Assembly: GCF_003383615.1 (NCBI RefSeq)
Contig: NZ_QNUL01000003.1
Span: 248,001-312,000 of the forward strand
Length of the DNA: 64,000 bases
Source of the DNA: Dyadobacter luteus
Lineage (GTDB): Bacteria > Bacteroidota > Bacteroidia > Cytophagales > Spirosomataceae
Reading direction: 5' to 3'
The position numbers were made by a program, and so were the translations under genes. The notes below the pieces were generated by a model that ran no database searches, was not told the DNA's origin, and saw nothing but the letters and a program-made list of their open reading frames with translations. Positions 18,190-27,236 of the stretch are shown here, piece by piece. Each line of letters starts with the position of its first letter. The stretch's first letter is position 1.

Positions 18190-18675
18190 TTACTGCACTT
18201 TACTGAGTTTCACAAAGCGGACATATCCGCTTCCTGTCGCTCGTTCGGCCAGACCTTCTGTTGTCAAAGGAATTTCAAGATCTTTTACGTGGTATTTCTG
18301 CTCTTCTACTGCCGACTCAAATCTTAGTTTATATCCTTTGTTGAGTTTGGCATCTTCTATCTCAATTACGTTCACGGCTCTGTCGCCACCAGCGATAGAT
18401 GCACCTGTAACGGCGCTCAACTTTGCCTTGGTTTTAGTTTGGTATTTGTGCCATTCTTTCAAGGTGTTATACCATTGTTTATCAGGTCCCAACACGTACA
18501 AAGTTTTCTCGTAAGCGCCCTGCGGATTGATCAGCGAGATGATCACGTAAGCCGCTTCGCCGGTGTAGCTGTTCATTTGCACAAGACACTTGTATTTACT
18601 GGTTTGGGCAAATGAATTAGCAGCAAAAAGTAATATAAATAGTAAGGAAAAAAGGAGTTTCAAAGAATGCTTCAT
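18190..18675 (-). CDS. DUF2271 exported protein with a candidate flavinylation site
   Basis: 161 residues from the ATG at 18675 (MKHSLKLLFSLLFILLFA, cut before AQ). An ATG eight codons upstream at 18699 is also in frame, but it only adds MKKLKNHP. The body matches DUF2271: CLVQMNSYTGEAAYVIISL, VLGPDKQWYNTLKEW and a C-terminal GSGYVRFVKLSK. The segment AVTGASIAGG holds TGAS (18397-18408), the [ST]GA[ST] motif to which ApbE attaches FMN, and apbE is two genes downstream. The protein is therefore a probable periplasmic or surface flavoprotein that takes electrons from the PepSY-reductase protein. Modification has not been shown here; it is inferred from the motif and operon. Confidence 0.85.
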   Translation of the reverse strand: MKHSLKLLFSLLFILLFAANSFAQTSKYKCLVQMNSYTGEAAYVIISLINPQGAYEKTLYVLGPDKQWYNTLKEWHKYQTKTKAKLSAVTGASIAGGDRAVNVIEIEDAKLNKGYKLRFESAVEEQKYHVKDLEIPLTTEGLAERATGSGYVRFVKLSKVQ

Positions 18676-18789
18676 TGGATGGTTTTTCAATTTTTTCAAT
18701 TATTGTTTGGGAAGACCCGGAGAAGTATAAGATATGGCAGATGTAACGAGGGAAAATCATATTACCTGTGCCCCCGCTTGACAGATTTC

Positions 18790-18972
18790 GGTGCGCTGCA
18801 CCTTACATTACACACAATATCCAACTCTCTACAAATATTCCGGCACTCTGCGCCTTGAATCTGCTGTAATAACCATTCTTTTACAAAAAATAAGGTGCAT
18901 CTTCAATTCAGGCGCAGAGCGCCATACTATTTGTAGATAAATAGCTAGCGACGAATAAAGGTGCAGAGCACC
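18790..18972. repeat. Cluster of four short GGYRC-N3-GYRCC palindromes
   Basis: Four 13-bp palindromes lie at 18790-18802, 18842-18854, 18911-18923 and 18960-18972 between the DUF2271 and ankyrin genes. The two central copies carry an outer CTACAAAT flank and form an inverted pair of equal 26-bp units (18829-18854 and 18911-18936). This resembles REP/BIME-type intergenic elements. No gene is seen in the 363-bp gap. Confidence 0.7.
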
Positions 18973-18994
18973 GTAATAAAACGTCCGTAATAAT

Positions 18995-19031
18995 TTGGTT
19001 GTGCTGAATATCAGATATTCAGCACAACCAA
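18995..19031. terminator. Strong hairpin terminator downstream of the ankyrin gene
   Basis: A perfect 17-bp stem (18995-19011 with 19015-19031) with loop CAG begins eight bases past the stop codon of the minus-strand ankyrin gene. It should end that transcript, although the T-run is short. Confidence 0.75.
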
Positions 19032-19038
19032 ACCAAAA

Positions 19039-20568
19039 CTACTTCAGGAAATCCAGCGTCACTTTGTTGTCTGCAAGGAAATTATTATCCTTGGCAAGGT
19101 CATAAGCCGTCTCACCGAATTCTGTTTTAAGATCCGTTTTTGCGCCCAACGCGATAAGCGTTTTCAGGATTTTATCGCTTTTAGCTGTCAAAGCTGCCTT
19201 GTGCAAAGGAGTTGCACCTTCTTTATCCTGCGCATTGATGTTCGCACCCAATGTTGAGGCCTTCTGAAGCAACTTTTCATTATCCTTTGCCACCGCTAAG
19301 TGATATAATGTACTTCCGTTTTTCTGCGGAGCCGAAACATCCAGACCGGCCGCTTTCAGAATCTCCAGTTTCTTATCAAATTCCTGCTCGGCACGTTCTC
19401 TTCCATTTCCACTACCCTGGCCACCAGGACCACCAGCACCCGGACCGCCTGCTCTGTATGAGTCAAACCAGTGATAAGCCAGGTTGTTTCCGTCTTTATC
19501 CAATACTTTCACATCCGCTCCGTTTTTCAGCAACAACGCTGCTACTTCAGAGGATCCGCCCGCGATTGCTTTTGTCAAAGCCGATTCGCCTTTTTCATTT
19601 ACAGCATTAATGTTTTTTGTTTTCGGCAATAAAGTCTTCTCAATCAACTCAATATCTCTGCCCGAAGAGGCCAAAATCAATAATGTATTTCCTTCATTAT
19701 CAGCCTTGTTAAGATCCACACCTTTGTCAATAAAGTAGGCAAGGATTTCCGGATTGGGACGGCGGATCAGGTTGTGCAAAACAGTACTACCTTCTTTTTT
19801 GCTGATCGTTTTCGGATCCAGCTTCAAAGTTTCCACAAGGTATTTGTATGTATCAATACCAGCACTTGACATTCTTGAACCCTGCGAAGCAAAGAACAAC
19901 GCATTGCCTGTCGGTTTCACGCCCCGCTTAATCAACTTTTCTATCAATTCCTTGTTTGCCGATCTGGCTGCATAGTCGGCAACCGTACGTCCGTATTCGT
20001 CTTTATCAGTAATCGAAAGACCTTTCGAGATAAAATAATCTGTGAGTGTAAGATCAGGATCAGCAGCTACGCCCAACATCAATACCGTAGCACCATTTTC
20101 ATACTTTGTTTTTGGAGAAACACCAGCTTTGAACAATGCTTCATACACCCCTTTATCCTGATTTCCGTTTGCAGCCGCATTGCCGATTACACTCGCACCA
20201 TGGCTATCCGTCAAATGCACATCCGAACCTTTTTCGATCAGATAAGTTACCAGTTCCGCATTACCCCTTGAAGCTGCCCAGTGCAGATATGAGGCACTGT
20301 GGTGCGTTTTTTTCTTTACACCATTTCCTTCCTGCTCCACCATAAACTTAATGGTCTCCAGTGGGGCACCGTTCAAAATGGCTCTTGCCGTGGGATCCCA
20401 GGATGCTGCATCAGGTTTTGAAGGACTATTTCCTTTCGCAACTTCTGCTTTTACCTGCTCTACACTAGGTTTCGTTTTCCAGAAGTCAGGGCTCATTAAA
20501 GTATTAGCCTGTTGAGCGTTTGCTTGTAGAGCTGCGAAGAGTAAGCCGGTAAGTATGATTTTTTTCAT
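19039..20568 (-). CDS. Exported ankyrin-repeat protein
   Basis: 509 residues with a clear signal peptide ([19 protein letters not shown]). About ten ankyrin repeats run through the rest, with hallmarks such as [60 protein letters not shown] and [21 protein letters not shown] Gly/Pro-rich linker ([16 protein letters not shown], about residue 380-396) splits the array into two solenoids. Ankyrin repeats bind proteins, so a periplasmic scaffold or inhibitor is likely; no catalytic domain is seen. It is upstream of the flavin electron-transfer operon on the same strand but separated by a terminator and a repeat cluster, so it is probably its own transcript. The partner is unknown. Confidence 0.85.
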   Translation of the reverse strand: MKKIILTGLLFAALQANAQQANTLMSPDFWKTKPSVEQVKAEVAKGNSPSKPDAASWDPTARAILNGAPLETIKFMVEQEGNGVKKKTHHSASYLHWAASRGNAELVTYLIEKGSDVHLTDSHGASVIGNAAANGNQDKGVYEALFKAGVSPKTKYENGATVLMLGVAADPDLTLTDYFISKGLSITDKDEYGRTVADYAARSANKELIEKLIKRGVKPTGNALFFASQGSRMSSAGIDTYKYLVETLKLDPKTISKKEGSTVLHNLIRRPNPEILAYFIDKGVDLNKADNEGNTLLILASSGRDIELIEKTLLPKTKNINAVNEKGESALTKAIAGGSSEVAALLLKNGADVKVLDKDGNNLAYHWFDSYRAGGPGAGGPGGQGSGNGRERAEQEFDKKLEILKAAGLDVSAPQKNGSTLYHLAVAKDNEKLLQKASTLGANINAQDKEGATPLHKAALTAKSDKILKTLIALGAKTDLKTEFGETAYDLAKDNNFLADNKVTLDFLK

Positions 20569-21065
20569 TTTTAAGTTAGATGTTTAGCTTTTATTTATTT
20601 AAATTAATTACAATCAATATTCCAAAATAAAGGTTAAACCCGAAATCAACAGGATGCCGAAAACCTAACCTTCCTCCGCCCTTTTACATTCACCAAGGAT
20701 TGGTTCAATGCTTCATGTGACAACTTCATCATTAGGAGGTTTAAAGACAACTCCACTTTTTTACTTAAATTTCGATAGCAAGCTGACTTTGTGTATGCAA
20801 CAATCCTTATCTTGACTATTTCTAAATCACTGGCAAAAATAAGGGTAAATATCGGGATAAGTCACAATGAGTAACAGATTTTATACAAGTTCAAATGCAA
20901 CTGAGGCCTTTTTAACTAAAAAAACACGGCAAACCCGTAGTTGGCTTGACCGTGTTTTGTGTAATACGTTGTGTTTATACTCTTAACCTGAAATGAAGCT
21001 GTCAGCAGTAAGGTTACCAAACTAATTAAATCCCTTCCAGAACGTGTCACCAGCAAACTGCTCTC
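20569..21065. other. Intergenic region with a terminator
   Basis: 497 bp without a credible gene. The left part is AT-rich and should hold the promoter of the ankyrin gene (minus strand), but no clear TTTG / TAnnTTTG pair was found. The right part carries the hairpin listed separately at 20921-20958. No RNA gene was recognised. Confidence 0.5.
20921..20958. terminator. Bidirectional-looking terminator between aldo/keto reductase and ankyrin genes
   Basis: AAAACACGG (20921-20929) pairs with CCGTGTTTT (20950-20958), and the 20-base interior can extend the stem with one mismatch. A-run and T-run on the two sides suit termination of the minus-strand aldo/keto reductase transcript. Confidence 0.7.
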
Positions 21066-22106
<1,041 letters not shown>

Positions 22107-22213
22107 TTACACATATTCCTGATATATCTACCACGATTCCTGATTTGAAAGCTGTATCTGAAAAACACCTGAAGAATCCACTAACTTTATATTCTACTAA
22201 CCAGAATTATGAA

Positions 22214-23119
22214 ATGGAAGATATAAAAAGATTTGACTCGGTGAGTCAATACAATGCTTTCAACCAACATACAACACTACACCCTTTGGTAACAGTCGTA
22301 GACTTGTCGAAAGCCGACCAGCGCCGTATGATTAATATGTATCTGGGGATGTATTTTGTTTTCCTGAAAGACATTCATTGTGGCGACTTGCGCTACGGGA
22401 AACAGCTCTACGATTACCAGGAAGGAACGCTCGTTTTCTTCTCGCCCGGGCAGGTCGTCAGCGTAGAAAATGACGGCGAATTGTATCAGCCTCAGGGTCA
22501 TGTATTAGTCTTCCATCCGGATCTGCTTCATGGTACCTCTATGCAGCAGCGTATCCACGATTACCATTTCTTTTCGTACCAAAGTAATGAGTCATTGCAT
22601 ATCTCTGAACGCGAGCGGCAGATCGTGCTGGATTGCCTTGAAAAAATCAGCTACGAACTGGAACAGGCCATTGACAAGCATAGCCGAAAGCTGATCGTTT
22701 CTAATATTGAATTGTTTCTGGACTATTGCTCCCGTTTCTATGACCGTCAGTTTATTACCCGGGAAACGGTACACTCCGGCGTTTTGCAGCGCTTCGAACA
22801 ACTGTTGACCGATTATTTCCTCGCAGATAAACCACAGAATTTAGGTCTTCCTTCGGTAGCTTACTTTGCGGGAGAACTGAACTTATCTGCTAATTATTTT
22901 GGTGATCTGATCAAAAAGGAAACCGGACAAACTGCTCAGGACTACATTCAGAATAAAGTTATATCAGCCGCCAAAGAAAGGATTTTTGACAGGAACAAAA
23001 CCGTGAACGAAATTGCCTTTGAGCTGGGTTTCAAATATCCACAACACTTTACGAGACTCTTCAAACAACGCGTTGGGCAAACGCCGAATCAGTATCGGAC
23101 AACTGCAAATTTGAATTGA
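22214..23119 (+). CDS. AraC-family transcriptional regulator
   Basis: 301 residues from the ATG at 22214 (MEDIKRFDSVSQYNAFNQHT); an in-frame ATG at 22145 adds 23 residues that do not look like family sequence. The N-terminal 190 residues form a cupin-like ligand-binding part (YQEGTLVFFSPGQVVSVEND). The last 100 residues hold the two helix-turn-helix motifs of AraC proteins (LNLSANYFGDLIKKETGQT and VNEIAFELGFKYPQHFTRLF). Members of this Bacteroidota group often regulate the adjacent aldo/keto reductase or oxidoreductase gene, and here the reductase is divergent and directly adjacent. The effector is unknown. Confidence 0.92.
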   Translation: MEDIKRFDSVSQYNAFNQHTTLHPLVTVVDLSKADQRRMINMYLGMYFVFLKDIHCGDLRYGKQLYDYQEGTLVFFSPGQVVSVENDGELYQPQGHVLVFHPDLLHGTSMQQRIHDYHFFSYQSNESLHISERERQIVLDCLEKISYELEQAIDKHSRKLIVSNIELFLDYCSRFYDRQFITRETVHSGVLQRFEQLLTDYFLADKPQNLGLPSVAYFAGELNLSANYFGDLIKKETGQTAQDYIQNKVISAAKERIFDRNKTVNEIAFELGFKYPQHFTRLFKQRVGQTPNQYRTTANLN

Positions 23120-23123
23120 GGAG

Positions 23124-23359
23124 CCCGCAGGGTTCAACATGCATAGCCCCGGGTGAAACCCGGGGTATGCGGAGCAAACAATCAAATTGCACATCTCCGT
23201 CAGGAGTTGAATCGCCGGGCATACGATCAACAGATACGTACTGTTCAACCCTCTTCAAGGGTTGCTACCAAAAAGATTTAATCACATTTTGTCCCGTCGG
23301 GTTAAACCCATGGCTATTCAAATTCAACCCAAAGGGTTGGACGCTGACGATGTTTGCCA
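23124..23359. repeat. Hairpin-rich dispersed repeat, copy 1 of 2
   Basis: About 236 bp, composed of several short inverted repeats. The clearest are CCCCGGGT-GAA-ACCCGGGG near 23147-23165, CAACCCT-CTTCA-AGGGTTG near 23245, and CAACCC-AAA-GGGTTG near 23325. It is a direct repeat of the unit at 23457-23690, with about 27 differences in a hand alignment. Short frames inside it are not genes. It fits a non-coding REP-like or miniature mobile repeat. Confidence 0.8.
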
Positions 23360-23456
23360 GGTATCTTATTGAAGGCATAACATAAATATTTGTTGATCTG
23401 TAAGAAGGGGATACCGACGTGCAATGAATTCCATAACAAAACCGGTTCAAAAGAAA

Positions 23457-23690
23457 CCCGCAGGTTCAACATGAATAGCTCCGGGTGAAATCCGGAGTAT
23501 GCGGAGCAAACAATCAAATTGCGCAACTTCGTCAGGAGTTGAATTGCCGAGCATACGATCTACAGGTACGTAATGTTCAACCCTCTTCAAGGGTTGCTGC
23601 CAAAATGATCCAATCACATTTTGTACCACGGGTTTCACCCATGGCTATTCAAATTCAACCCAAAGGGTTGGGCGATGACGACGTTTACCA
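23457..23690. repeat. Hairpin-rich dispersed repeat, copy 2 of 2
   Basis: About 234 bp, same orientation as copy 1 and 333 bp downstream of it. The first hairpin reads CTCCGGGT-GAA-ATCCGGAG, where a C-G pair of copy 1 has become T-A and another a G-T wobble. Pairing is therefore conserved while sequence drifts. The remaining hairpins are also retained. The 97 bp between copies is unrelated and without a gene. Confidence 0.8.
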
Positions 23691-23775
23691 AAATAACACA
23701 TCCAAAAAATACAGGCATACATTATTCAAAATCCACATTTATCTCCCTGATAATCCTTTTCTCTTCCATTCAACC

Positions 23776-24180
23776 TCAAAAACCAGGCTTCACCGCCGAA
23801 CCAACCAATGACACATCAACAAGCTCTAACGATTTGACCATATCTTTTACTGTATCCTTGTATTTTTTGAAGTGCGGAGTCAGTATATGTGAATTATAAG
23901 CCGCAGTATCAGCATATATTTCAAGGATAGTAATATTCGTAGGATCACTTTTATCAGCCACAGCATAATAGGTCAATACGCCAGGTTCCAGGTGGATGGC
24001 CGCCGTCATTTGCTGCTTCAACGCTTCATTATACTTTTCTAATTGAGCGGGATCGACTTTGATCTTAGCAAGTCTCACCATCTGCGATTTTTCCTGCGCC
24101 AAAGCTTTTATTGTTGGAAAAAGTATAGCTCCAATAACCAGGATCATCAGGGCTATATAAGACTTAATCAATCTTAACAT
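23776..24180 (-). CDS. Exported antibiotic biosynthesis monooxygenase (ABM) fold protein
   Basis: 134 residues from the ATG at 24180. A signal peptide or anchor (MLRLIKSYIALMILVIGA...IKALAQ) is followed by a dimeric ferredoxin-like ABM domain of about 100 residues: MVRLAKIKVDPAQLEKYNEA, EPGVLTYYAVADKSDP, ILEIYADTAAYNSHILTPHF. The fold covers small quinol monooxygenases such as YgiN and heme-degrading enzymes, so activity cannot be told. The long open frame back to 24300 has no family-like sequence, so the shorter start is chosen. It lies 120 bp downstream of an FMN reductase gene on the same strand; a flavin or quinone redox pair is possible. The hairpin repeat begins 86 bp past its stop. Confidence 0.8.
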   Translation of the reverse strand: MLRLIKSYIALMILVIGAILFPTIKALAQEKSQMVRLAKIKVDPAQLEKYNEALKQQMTAAIHLEPGVLTYYAVADKSDPTNITILEIYADTAAYNSHILTPHFKKYKDTVKDMVKSLELVDVSLVGSAVKPGF

Positions 24181-24302
24181 AAAAATGATTTTTTGAAAGC
24201 TTCCTATTCTTGTGATACTGCAACAAAGAAAACCTTTACAGGAAAAACAATTCCAATATGGATTCCGGTTTATGCTACCAATATTACTGATTCCATGCAA
24301 CT

Positions 24303-24845
24303 CTACGTCCTTGTCTCACTTTCAACGAGTTCTTTAAACTCTATAACGAATTTCACCAAATCTTCTTCCAACTGTTTGTTGGCAATCTCTCCCTGCTCGT
24401 TAATTTTTCCTTTAATTCCCTGAACTAACAATAAAGTCTGAGGTGTGAACCTGGCCATGGCGGTCTGCATGATCAACTGCAACTCAGTGTGCCCCTTTTC
24501 TCCATTTGCCGAAGCAGTAATTAGTCCGGTGGGTTTCTCTGAAAAAACAGTTGTAGCAATACACCATTCAATGGCATTTTTCAATCCGCTTGGAATACTG
24601 AAAACGTATTCCGGCGTACAGATCAATACGCCATCCGCATTTTCAATCCGGGATCTGAAATCTTTGATGATTTGAGGTGTGTGATGCACGGACAGTTCGG
24701 GATCAAAATGGGGCAACTCCTTCAATCTGTTGAAAATGGACAGGTCAAAATATTCCTTAGTCAAAGTTTGCAGATACGCGACTAACTTTTCATTGGAAGA
24801 GTTTTTACCCGCACTTCCTATTATTGCGAAAATATTCTTTTTCAC
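24303..24845 (-). CDS. NAD(P)H-dependent FMN reductase family protein
   Basis: 180 residues if the GTG at 24845 is used, which gives the family N-terminus VKKNIFAIIGSAGKNSSNEK. An ATG at 24899 is in frame but adds 18 residues (MNIFHGHTVCYVYQLCSP) with no family resemblance, so both starts stay open. The FMN-phosphate loop GSAGKNSSN and the flavodoxin-like motif TPEYVFSIPSGLKNAIEW are typical of the NADPH-dependent FMN reductase family (PF03358). It likely makes reduced flavin or reduces quinones in the cytoplasm. The adjacent ABM protein on the same strand may be transcribed with it. The upstream side is divergent from the metal-efflux two-component regulator. Confidence 0.85.
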   Translation of the reverse strand: MKKNIFAIIGSAGKNSSNEKLVAYLQTLTKEYFDLSIFNRLKELPHFDPELSVHHTPQIIKDFRSRIENADGVLICTPEYVFSIPSGLKNAIEWCIATTVFSEKPTGLITASANGEKGHTELQLIMQTAMARFTPQTLLLVQGIKGKINEQGEIANKQLEEDLVKFVIEFKELVESETRT

Positions 24846-25092
24846 CGGTGAACACAGTTGATACACGTAACATACAGTATGACCGTGAAAAATGTTCATT
24901 GGACTGATTCCTGCATTTAGAAAACGAACCCATCAGATAGTCCCGGCAAAAATCATTTTGGAACGACAAATCCTGATTCATACCTTCGGGCTGATATTCC
25001 GATGCCATGTAGTACAAACGCACCAAAGTATACAAGATTCGATTTCCAGACTCCAATTGGTAAATTTAAAATATAGAAAATCAGAAAGTTAC

Positions 25093-25773
25093 ATGCACAT
25101 ATTAATAGTAGAAGATGACGACCGACTGGCTACGCTTATGAAGCGGGTATTGGAGGAAAACGACTATGAATCTACAATCGCCTATGATGGAATGATGGGG
25201 CTGAAACTGGCTCGTCAACACGACTACGACCTGATCATCACCGACGTTATCCTGCCAAAAATGGACGGGATTGAAATGTGTAAGGCACTGAGATTGTCTA
25301 AGCCTGATGTACCGGTGATCATGCTCACTGCGTTGGGAACTACCGACGACAAAGTGGAAGGTTTTGATGCTGGTGCCGACGATTATCTGGTTAAACCATT
25401 TGAATTTCGGGAGCTGCAGGTCAGGATACGTGCTTTGCTGAAACGTGGCGGAAGTGGTTATAAAACACAGGGCACTTTGTTAACTTACGCGGATCTGGTC
25501 ATTAATAACCAGACTAAAACCGCCACCCGATCCGGTATTGAAATCAATCTTACACCAAAGGAATTCAAACTGCTGCTGTACATGGTTGAAAACAGTGACA
25601 GGGTTTTGTCCAGAACAGAAATCGCAGAGAAAGTTTGGGAAACGCATTTTGACACAGGAACCAATTTTATCGATGTTTACGTCAACTATCTACGCAAAAA
25701 AGTAGACCGCGATTTCGAAGTAAAACTGATCCATACCAAACCAGGCATGGGCTTCATATTTAAAACACCATGA
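25093..25773 (+). CDS. OmpR/CusR-type response regulator
   Basis: 226 residues from the ATG at 25093 (MHILIVEDDDRLATLMKR). The longer frame from 24892 adds 67 residues that do not resemble the family. The receiver domain has acidic residues at the start, the phosphorylation site Asp51 (LIITDVILPKMDG), Thr in LTALG and Lys in YLVKPFEF. The C-terminal winged helix (LTPKEFKLLLYMVENSD, TNFIDVYVNYLRKKVD) is of OmpR type. It overlaps the histidine kinase gene by 4 bp (ATGA) and heads a metal-efflux operon, so it is expected to activate that operon when periplasmic metal is high. Confidence 0.95.
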   Translation: MHILIVEDDDRLATLMKRVLEENDYESTIAYDGMMGLKLARQHDYDLIITDVILPKMDGIEMCKALRLSKPDVPVIMLTALGTTDDKVEGFDAGADDYLVKPFEFRELQVRIRALLKRGGSGYKTQGTLLTYADLVINNQTKTATRSGIEINLTPKEFKLLLYMVENSDRVLSRTEIAEKVWETHFDTGTNFIDVYVNYLRKKVDRDFEVKLIHTKPGMGFIFKTP

Positions 25774-27137
25774 CGATCAGGAGTAAACTGAGCTTGTTGT
25801 TCACATTTCTGACTGCTGCCATACTACTGGTATTTGCAGCGACTGTGTATATTTCTGCTTCCCGAAGCAGAGAGGCTGAGTTTTACAAGAGTCTGAAAAA
25901 AGAAGCCATCACCAAAGCCAACTTATATTTCACTGCAAAAGTGGATCCTGCGACACTGCAGGCCATTTATAAAAATAACCGAGAGACAATCAGCGAAGTA
26001 GAAGTTGCCATCTACGACACTTCCTTTCAGCTACTTTATCATGATGCCCTGGACATCGACATCGTCAAAGAAACAAAAAAAATGATTCTTGACATTGAGA
26101 AAAAAAAGCAAATCAGTTTCTACAAGGATCAATGGCAGGTGGTCGGGATACAGTTCGATCACCGGGATAAAAAGTACGCTGTAATCGCAACCGCATTTGA
26201 CCAATATGGATACAAAAAACTGAGCAATCTGCTCAGTGCAATGATCACGATTTTCATCGGCTCCATTGCTTTGATCTATATAGCTGGTCGTTTCTTCTCA
26301 AAAAGAGCATTTCTACCTGTTACTGAAATTGTACAAAAAGTGAAACGTATCACGGCATCCAATCTGGATTTAAGAGTGGATAATGCCAATGGAAAGGATG
26401 AATTGGCAGAACTCTCCGCCACCTTCAATGAAATGCTTGACAGACTGGAAAGCTCTTTTGACGCTCAGAAACAATTTGTCTCCAACATCTCTCACGAGCT
26501 GAGAACGCCCATTTCTGCCCTGATTACCGAGCTGGAACTCGCGCTGGAAAAGGACAGAGCCGTGGAGGAATACCGGGAAGTACTGACAAATGCACTCGGC
26601 GACGCCCAAAAGCTGGTCAAGCTTTCCAACAGTTTACTTGATATGGCAAAAGCTAACTACGATTCTTCCAAAATTGCATTCCGGCAAGTTCGGGTAGACG
26701 AAATTTTGCTTGATGCCAGACAAGAGTTACAAAAGCAATTTCCCGAGTATCGTGTTGATATTTACTTCGAAAATGAGTTTGACATTGATGATGACATCTC
26801 TGTTCATGGAAATGAGTACCTGTTAAAAGTCGCGTTTGCGAATCTGCTTGAAAACGGTTGCAAATTCTCTCCGGAAAAAACCATTCTGGTCACAATCGGA
26901 ATTCAGGAAGACAAAATTACCGCACGATTTACGGACAAAGGCATTGGCATATCCAAAGAAAATTTACCTCATATTTTTACTCCATTCTACAGAGGGGATA
27001 ACAAAAAGTACGCAGATGGAAACGGAATCGGCTTGTCGCTGTGCAGCAAAATCGTTGCGCTTCATCACGGCGAGTTAAGCGTGGATTCCGAACCGGGGAA
27101 AGGAACCAGCTTTCTCATATCTCTGCCTCATGTATAA
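25770..27137 (+). CDS. Sensor histidine kinase of the metal-efflux locus
   Basis: 455 residues. It has two membrane helices (about 8-30 and 153-172) enclosing a 120-residue periplasmic sensor, then a HAMP linker (LPVTEIVQKVKRITASNLDL). A HisKA domain carries the phosphoryl His242 (VSNISHELRTPISA), and an ATPase domain has N-box NLLENGCKFS and G-boxes FTDKGIGIS and GNGIGLSLCSKI. It resembles CusS/CopS-type kinases in order and length, and the gene overlap with the regulator supports a pair. The periplasmic signal is probably a metal ion; no clear Cys/His metal site was read in the sensor. Confidence 0.93.
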   Translation: MTIRSKLSLLFTFLTAAILLVFAATVYISASRSREAEFYKSLKKEAITKANLYFTAKVDPATLQAIYKNNRETISEVEVAIYDTSFQLLYHDALDIDIVKETKKMILDIEKKKQISFYKDQWQVVGIQFDHRDKKYAVIATAFDQYGYKKLSNLLSAMITIFIGSIALIYIAGRFFSKRAFLPVTEIVQKVKRITASNLDLRVDNANGKDELAELSATFNEMLDRLESSFDAQKQFVSNISHELRTPISALITELELALEKDRAVEEYREVLTNALGDAQKLVKLSNSLLDMAKANYDSSKIAFRQVRVDEILLDARQELQKQFPEYRVDIYFENEFDIDDDISVHGNEYLLKVAFANLLENGCKFSPEKTILVTIGIQEDKITARFTDKGIGISKENLPHIFTPFYRGDNKKYADGNGIGLSLCSKIVALHHGELSVDSEPGKGTSFLISLPHV

Positions 27138-27152
27138 AACCTTTCTAATGGA

Positions 27153-27171
27153 TTTATAATTTTTTTATAAA
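27153..27171. promoter_or_regulatory. AT-rich palindrome between kinase and TolC gene
   Basis: TTTATAA (27153-27159) and TTATAAA (27165-27171) are separated by five T residues. It lies in the 99-bp gap where an operator for the adjacent response regulator could sit, but a low-complexity coincidence is possible. Confidence 0.25.
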
Positions 27172-27236
27172 GGTCCTCTAACGGCCTTTCTGAACCCTTT
27201 GAGCGAGTTTTGCTGCCAGTAATACCCATGATGGCA

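Noticed and set aside
18667..18858. 63-codon plus-strand frame in the gap before the ankyrin gene
   Set aside because: Begins antisense to the DUF2271 signal region and ends in the palindromic repeats; no support as a gene.
18790..18972. CRISPR-like short repeats
   Set aside because: Palindromes are 13 bp, irregularly spaced and in both orientations; not a CRISPR array.
23124..23690. CRISPR-like array
   Set aside because: Only two units of about 235 bp with drifted sequence and no short regular spacers; no cas genes nearby.
23116..23899. Several short frames on both strands
   Set aside because: They follow the hairpin repeat units and appear twice because the units are duplicated; non-coding is a better reading.
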